The notes beneath the pieces were generated by a model, which had not been told where the DNA came from, did not search any database, and worked only from the letters and a program-made list of their open reading frames with translations. A stretch of DNA of 9,619 nt from contig JAIENH010000165.1 in the NCBI GenBank assembly GCA_019751475.1, positions 1-9,619 on the forward strand, read 5' to 3'. A program made the position numbers and the translations under genes. Source of the stretch: Cyclobacteriaceae bacterium (lineage in GTDB: Bacteria > Bacteroidota > Bacteroidia > Cytophagales > Cyclobacteriaceae). This document shows, one piece after another, positions 6,293-9,619 of this stretch (positions are counted from its first letter, which is position 1; every line of letters begins with the position of its first letter).

Positions 6293-7445
6293 CCCAGTTT
6301 CATTTCCTGGTATTGATAAACTTAGGAAATACTCGTCTTCAGGTGAAGTTGATTCTAATATTTTGTCTCAAGTAAATACTGACCTTGGTGAAATCAAATC
6401 CAAAGGGATTTACATTTTTGGCACTGGAAAACTTGGAAGAAAAATTCACAACTTCTTTTCAAAGAATTCCATCCCTGTTCTAGGGTATATAGACAACAAC
6501 TCGAAACTCTGGGGAAAAATTCTTGATGGCTCAAAAATTTCTGGCCCAGAAGTGCTAAGAACCGACAGTATTGTATACATCGCTTCTGAGACCTACGTTA
6601 ATCCTATTGACAAACAACTTAAGAATCAAGGATTATCGAAAACAATATCTCATTTTCAGGGGTCCGTTTTTTTTAAATTTTTTCAAGAGTTTCCTCAAGA
6701 GGCTCATTTTCAAAACTTAACGAAAGATCTCATCGAGAACAAAAGCAACTATTTAGAAATTTTTTCATCATTGATAGATGAAAAATCAAAAGTTGTTTTT
6801 GATAATCTCATTCACTATAGAATCAGCGGCAATCTTAGCTTCATCGATAAAATTGCTACAAGCTCTGCTTTAGAGTATTTTGATAATGAAGTTATTAAAA
6901 TAAGTGAAGCCGAAGTATTTTTTGATTGTGGTGGGTTTAATGGTGATTCTGCAGAGAATTTTGTAAAATTTACTCATGAAAGGTACGGTAGTGTACATAT
7001 TTTTGAACCAGACAAAACTCTTCTGGCTAAAGCTCAAGAGAGACTTTTTAAGTATAAAAACATTTTTTTTAACGCCTTTGGAGTGTACAGTGAAAATACA
7101 ATTTTAAAATTTAGCAGCACAGGAGATTCCGATGGGGTTATCAGTAGTGCTGGAAATATTGAGATTGAAACAATTGCACTTGATAAGTATATGACTAAGG
7201 AGGTACCGACTTATATAAAATTCGACATCGAAGGGGTTGAAATTGAGGCAATCAACGGCAGTAGGTATTTAATAAAGGATCACATTCCCATGTTAGCAAT
7301 TGCTTCTTATCATTACCCCAACCATTTGTGGGAAATCCCAAAGTGTGTTCTATCGATTTCAGCTAATTATAATCTTTGCCTTCGTCACTATTCAAATTGC
7401 ATTTTCGGAACGACTTACTATTTTTTGCCAAAAGAATTTGAATAA
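6285..7445 (+). CDS. FkbM-family methyltransferase with N-terminal Rossmann-like (PglD-N-like) domain
   Basis: A 386-residue two-part protein. Residues 40-102 form a small nucleotide- or sugar-binding-type Rossmann unit: IFGTGKLG (44-51) is the glycine loop, GYIDNN (67-72) follows strand 2, and a PE..L element (88-91) precedes the strand IVYIAS (96-101). This is the pattern of PglD-N-like and related domains. Residues 205-375 form the FkbM SAM-dependent methyltransferase: DCGGFNGDS (214-222) is motif I, FEPD (240-243) holds the acid expected to bind the SAM ribose, and KFDIEGVE (312-319) is the conserved post-core motif. FkbM enzymes O-methylate sugars and polyketides. In this setting it probably methylates a sugar of the surface glycan or its nucleotide-linked precursor. 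No membrane segment or signal peptide is seen. The link region (105-200) is unassigned. The ATG at 6285 lies inside the preceding gene's last codons. Confidence 0.85.
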   Translation: MSSPVSFPGIDKLRKYSSSGEVDSNILSQVNTDLGEIKSKGIYIFGTGKLGRKIHNFFSKNSIPVLGYIDNNSKLWGKILDGSKISGPEVLRTDSIVYIASETYVNPIDKQLKNQGLSKTISHFQGSVFFKFFQEFPQEAHFQNLTKDLIENKSNYLEIFSSLIDEKSKVVFDNLIHYRISGNLSFIDKIATSSALEYFDNEVIKISEAEVFFDCGGFNGDSAENFVKFTHERYGSVHIFEPDKTLLAKAQERLFKYKNIFFNAFGVYSENTILKFSSTGDSDGVISSAGNIEIETIALDKYMTKEVPTYIKFDIEGVEIEAINGSRYLIKDHIPMLAIASYHYPNHLWEIPKCVLSISANYNLCLRHYSNCIFGTTYYFLPKEFE

Positions 7446-7451
7446 TTCTAT

Positions 7452-8396
7452 ATGGATAAGAAAAAGATCACCGTTTTCACGCCTTGCTACAACGAAGAGG
7501 GAAATGTGTTTTCATTAGTTAAAACTGTTGAGGACGTTTTTAAGAAACTACCTCAATATGAATACGAACATTTCTTTATTGACAATGGATCAACTGACAA
7601 TACACAAACGATCTTAAGAGAAATTGCCAGGTCCAACAAGCTAATAAAAGCAATATTTAATGTTAAGAACTTCGGCCATATCCGTTCCCCCTATTATGGG
7701 CTCATGCAGTGTAAAGGAGATGCCGTTATAACGCTGGTTGCAGATTTCCAAGACCCTCCTGAAATGATACCTCAATTTCTTAGTAAGTGGGAAGAGGGTT
7801 ACAAATTAGTTTTAGGTATAAAACATAAGAGCAAAGAAAATCCGGTGATGTTTACCGCTAGAAAGTTCTTTTATAATCTGCTGGCTAAGGCATCTGGAGG
7901 AACGGAGGCCCCGTTGAAAAACTTTACCGGTTTTGGGCTTTATGATAAACAGTTTCTTGATGTCGTGCGGAAGATTGATGATCCGTACCCCTATTTTAGA
8001 GGAATGGTTACTGATTTCGGTTTTAATCGATTTGAAATTGAATATACCCAACCCGTAAGGCGAGCAGGCAAAACAAAGAATAACCTCTTTACGCTATATG
8101 ATATGGCCATGCTTGGCTTTGTCAATCATTCAAAGTTACCCCTACGCCTCTCAGCTTTCATTGGGTTTGTAACTTCCGTTCTTAGTTTTTTGACTGCATT
8201 TGTCTATTTAGTTTATAAATTGGTGTATTGGGAAAATTTTGATGTGGGAATTGCTCCTCTTGTTATCGGCATTTTCTTTTTTGCATCCGTTCAGCTATTC
8301 TTTATTGGTATTATTGGTGAATACATTGGTGCGATTCATACGCAAGTCAGAAAAAGGCCATTGGTAGTTGAAAAAGAAAGAATAAATTTTGACTGA
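7452..8396 (+). CDS. GT2 polyprenyl-phosphate glycosyltransferase, GtrB/DPM1-like
   Basis: A 314-residue enzyme with a cytoplasmic GT-A domain and two C-terminal membrane helices (about 231-256 and 266-293), the standard length and plan of GtrB, ArnC and dolichol-phosphate-sugar synthase-like proteins. Visible motifs are TPCYNEEGN (10-18), DNGSTDN (44-50), and ADFQDPPE (97-104), which contains the metal- and nucleotide-binding acids in the place of the usual DLQDPPE. GtrB-type enzymes move a hexose from a nucleotide sugar (UDP-glucose in the studied cases) to undecaprenyl phosphate at the inner face of the membrane. The GtrA-like gene directly downstream supports this role. The ATG at 7452 starts right at the first beta strand and leaves 6 bases after the FkbM stop. 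The sugar carried is unknown. Confidence 0.87.
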   Translation: MDKKKITVFTPCYNEEGNVFSLVKTVEDVFKKLPQYEYEHFFIDNGSTDNTQTILREIARSNKLIKAIFNVKNFGHIRSPYYGLMQCKGDAVITLVADFQDPPEMIPQFLSKWEEGYKLVLGIKHKSKENPVMFTARKFFYNLLAKASGGTEAPLKNFTGFGLYDKQFLDVVRKIDDPYPYFRGMVTDFGFNRFEIEYTQPVRRAGKTKNNLFTLYDMAMLGFVNHSKLPLRLSAFIGFVTSVLSFLTAFVYLVYKLVYWENFDVGIAPLVIGIFFFASVQLFFIGIIGEYIGAIHTQVRKRPLVVEKERINFD

Positions 8397-8423
8397 TAAA
8401 TTCAGCACTTTTAAAGATCTCTT

Positions 8424-8858
8424 ATGATTCAAGGTCTTCTAACAAAAACTCTCGATAAGCAGTTTATTAAATTCCTTCTTACAGGTGGCTTGAATACTGC
8501 TTTTGGTTATGCCTTATTTGCCCTGTGTAATCTTATTATCGGAAATGCATACCTCGCAATTATACTTTCAACGATCATTGGGGTGATTTTCAATTTTAAG
8601 ACTTACGGAAAGTTTGTTTTCAATTCAAATGATCATTCGAGAGTATTCAGATTTTGCGGTGTGTACTTATTACTTATTGTCCTCCAAATGTTGTCACTAA
8701 AGACCTTGAAATTGATTGGTATAGATAATTCCTATTTGGCAGGTTTGATAATTGTTATTCCATTGGCAGGTCTGTCATTTTTTTTGATGAGGAAATTCGT
8801 ATTTTCCTTTGTCCCTGTGCTGGATGCAGATAAAAGTGATGATTTAAAAGCTAGATAA
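8424..8858 (+). CDS. GtrA-family small membrane protein, candidate polyprenyl-phosphate-sugar flippase
   Basis: A 144-residue protein with four predicted membrane helices (about 15-35, 42-60, 75-95 and 103-122), the usual size and topology of GtrA. Family features are FLLTGGLNTAFGYALF (17-32) in helix 1, the NFKTYGKFVF element (57-66) closing the first pair, and its counterpart MRKFVF (122-127) after helix 4. GtrA proteins are thought to flip undecaprenyl-phosphate-linked sugar made by GtrB so that a membrane GT-C enzyme can use it outside. The GtrB-like gene lies 27 bases upstream. The third component normally found in such systems, a polytopic transferase, is not adjacent; the GT87-like protein at the left end of the operon is a candidate. 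The short charged tail (134-144) is unremarkable. Confidence 0.87.
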   Translation: MIQGLLTKTLDKQFIKFLLTGGLNTAFGYALFALCNLIIGNAYLAIILSTIIGVIFNFKTYGKFVFNSNDHSRVFRFCGVYLLLIVLQMLSLKTLKLIGIDNSYLAGLIIVIPLAGLSFFLMRKFVFSFVPVLDADKSDDLKAR

Positions 8859-8874
8859 ATATTTTCAAATTCAA

Positions 8875-9619
8875 ATGTCTTCATCTAGCAAATATGAAGT
8901 TGCAATAGCCTATAGAATTTATCCAAAGGTTTCAAAAACACCTTTCATCTATCCCAACGATAAGTTCAAATTGGCAAGTACTGGAGTTAAGACATTGAAA
9001 AAGTCCCTAGGTAACTACCGAGCCAAAGTTTACTTTCTATTGGATAACTGCCCCCCTGAATACGTCTCCATGATATTAAGCCATTTTTCAGAAAGTGACA
9101 TCAGCTTAATAAACTATCAGGGAATTGGTAACCTTGCTACTTTCGGAAAACAAATCGATCTTTTATTGAGACAATCGGACTCTGAGATTGTGATGTTTGC
9201 TGAAGATGATTATGTATATCGAAAAGATGAGCTTCAAAAAGCAATTAGCCTTCTCAAAAACAATCCGAAAATAGATTTTGTCACGCCTTATGATCATCTG
9301 GATTCATACACTCTACCCATTCACACCAAACACCGATATGAAATAATCGCTCAAGAAGGTTTGCACTGGAGAACTTCAGCATCTACTTGTCTAACTTTTT
9401 TGACAACCAAGTCCACCCTAAAAAAATCAGAACAAACTTTTAGGACTTATTGTCAGGGTAATTGGGATAGTAGTTTGTGGTTCGCCTTAACAAAATTCAA
9501 TATCTTTGACATTAGCTCGTTGCTTTTGCTCTTTAACGATTGGTTTCTTTTTAAGACTATCGCAAAAAGTTGGATGACTTGTGGGTGGCAGATAATCTTT
9601 GGTAAGAAATATAAATTAT
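8875..9619 (+). CDS. Glycosyltransferase-like protein with EDD motif (3' end outside the window)
   Basis: An open frame from the ATG at 8875, 16 bases after the GtrA-like stop, runs 248 codons to the window edge without a stop. The start of the protein (YEVAIAYRIYPKVSK, 7-21) and the segment VYFLLDNCPPEY (52-63) look like the first strands of a GT-A fold. FAEDDYVY (108-115) provides an acidic metal-binding motif like the DxD or EDD of such transferases, followed by FVTPYDHLD (135-143). Later WRTSASTCLTF (165-175) and GNWDSSLW (195-202) have the spacing of an acceptor and catalytic region. There is no signal peptide. It probably adds a sugar to the lipid-linked oligosaccharide in the cytoplasm. 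The family assignment rests on these motifs and on context, so it is less certain than for the neighbouring genes. Confidence 0.65.
   Translation, partial: MSSSSKYEVAIAYRIYPKVSKTPFIYPNDKFKLASTGVKTLKKSLGNYRAKVYFLLDNCPPEYVSMILSHFSESDISLINYQGIGNLATFGKQIDLLLRQSDSEIVMFAEDDYVYRKDELQKAISLLKNNPKIDFVTPYDHLDSYTLPIHTKHRYEIIAQEGLHWRTSASTCLTFLTTKSTLKKSEQTFRTYCQGNWDSSLWFALTKFNIFDISSLLLLFNDWFLFKTIAKSWMTCGWQIIFGKKYKL

Larger units (their letters stand above)
255..9619 (+). other. Putative polysaccharide-biosynthesis operon (nine co-directional genes, continuing past the window)
   Basis: Successive genes are separated by +4, -4, -14, +7, -8, +6, +27 and +16 bases (minus means overlap), which leaves no room for internal promoters or terminators outside coding sequence. 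No hairpin followed by a T-run occurs between genes. Start codons lack a clear Shine-Dalgarno sequence; the nearest thing is AAAGG eight bases before the ATG at 3394. The ATGA overlap at 2745-2748 and the overlaps at 3394-3407 and 6285-6292 suggest translational coupling of the SDR, HAD and NeuB-like genes and of the TPP and FkbM genes. No convincing promoter is visible before 255, so transcription may start further upstream or within 1-254. Co-transcription is inferred from spacing only. Confidence 0.7.

Noticed and set aside
5920..6303. 127-codon minus-strand frame opposite the TPP gene (similar ones at 2457-2840 and 3495-3851)
   Set aside because: Each lies fully antisense to a gene with intact catalytic motifs, and their translations show no family signature.
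7300..7518. 72-codon + strand reading frame across the FkbM and GT2 junction
   Set aside because: It lies out of frame within two genes with clear family motifs and shows no recognisable features of its own.

Overview
The window is one long head-to-tail block of surface-polysaccharide genes (O-antigen or capsule type), all on the + strand, with a broken minus-strand gene at its left edge. The DNA is AT-rich. Genes overlap or lie 4 to 27 bases apart, and almost no start codon is preceded by a recognisable Shine-Dalgarno sequence. Together with the WbqC-type remnant, this suggests Bacteroidota (inference, moderate confidence; no rRNA or housekeeping marker is present to confirm it).

Layout. 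1-254: a 5' fragment of a WbqC-family gene on the minus strand, abruptly broken. 255-1862: a polytopic GT87/DUF2029-like (GT-C) membrane glycosyltransferase with an extra soluble C-terminal tail; its 5' coding part contains a perfect 15-bp inverted repeat (350-384). 1867-6292: a tightly coupled four-enzyme cassette consisting of an SDR-type nucleotide-sugar epimerase/dehydratase-like protein, a Gph-like HAD phosphatase, a divergent NeuB-family (sialic acid synthase-like) condensing enzyme, and a thiamine-diphosphate enzyme of the acetolactate synthase superfamily. 6285-7445: an FkbM methyltransferase with an N-terminal Rossmann-like, PglD-N-like domain. 7452-8396 and 8424-8858: a GtrB/DPM1-like polyprenyl-phosphate glycosyltransferase and a GtrA flippase-like protein. 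8875-9619: a glycosyltransferase-like protein with an EDD motif, cut by the window edge.

How they may work together (inference). The SDR, HAD, NeuB-like and TPP enzymes look like a dedicated route to an unusual sugar: PEP-dependent chain extension by the NeuB homologue, dephosphorylation by the HAD enzyme, redox or epimerisation by the SDR, and C-C bond formation or cleavage by the TPP enzyme. FkbM would then O-methylate a sugar. The GtrB-like and GtrA-like proteins could charge undecaprenyl phosphate with a sugar and flip it, and the GT87-like protein could transfer it outside the cytoplasm. No CMP-sugar synthetase, polymerase or Wzx flippase is visible in the window, so activation and export of the product must be encoded elsewhere if this model holds.

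Most worth checking: the NeuB-like plus TPP-enzyme cassette, the Tyr-to-His change at the expected catalytic position of the SDR, the perfect hairpin inside the first gene, the C-terminal module of the GT87-like protein, and the truncated WbqC gene marking a probable rearrangement boundary.
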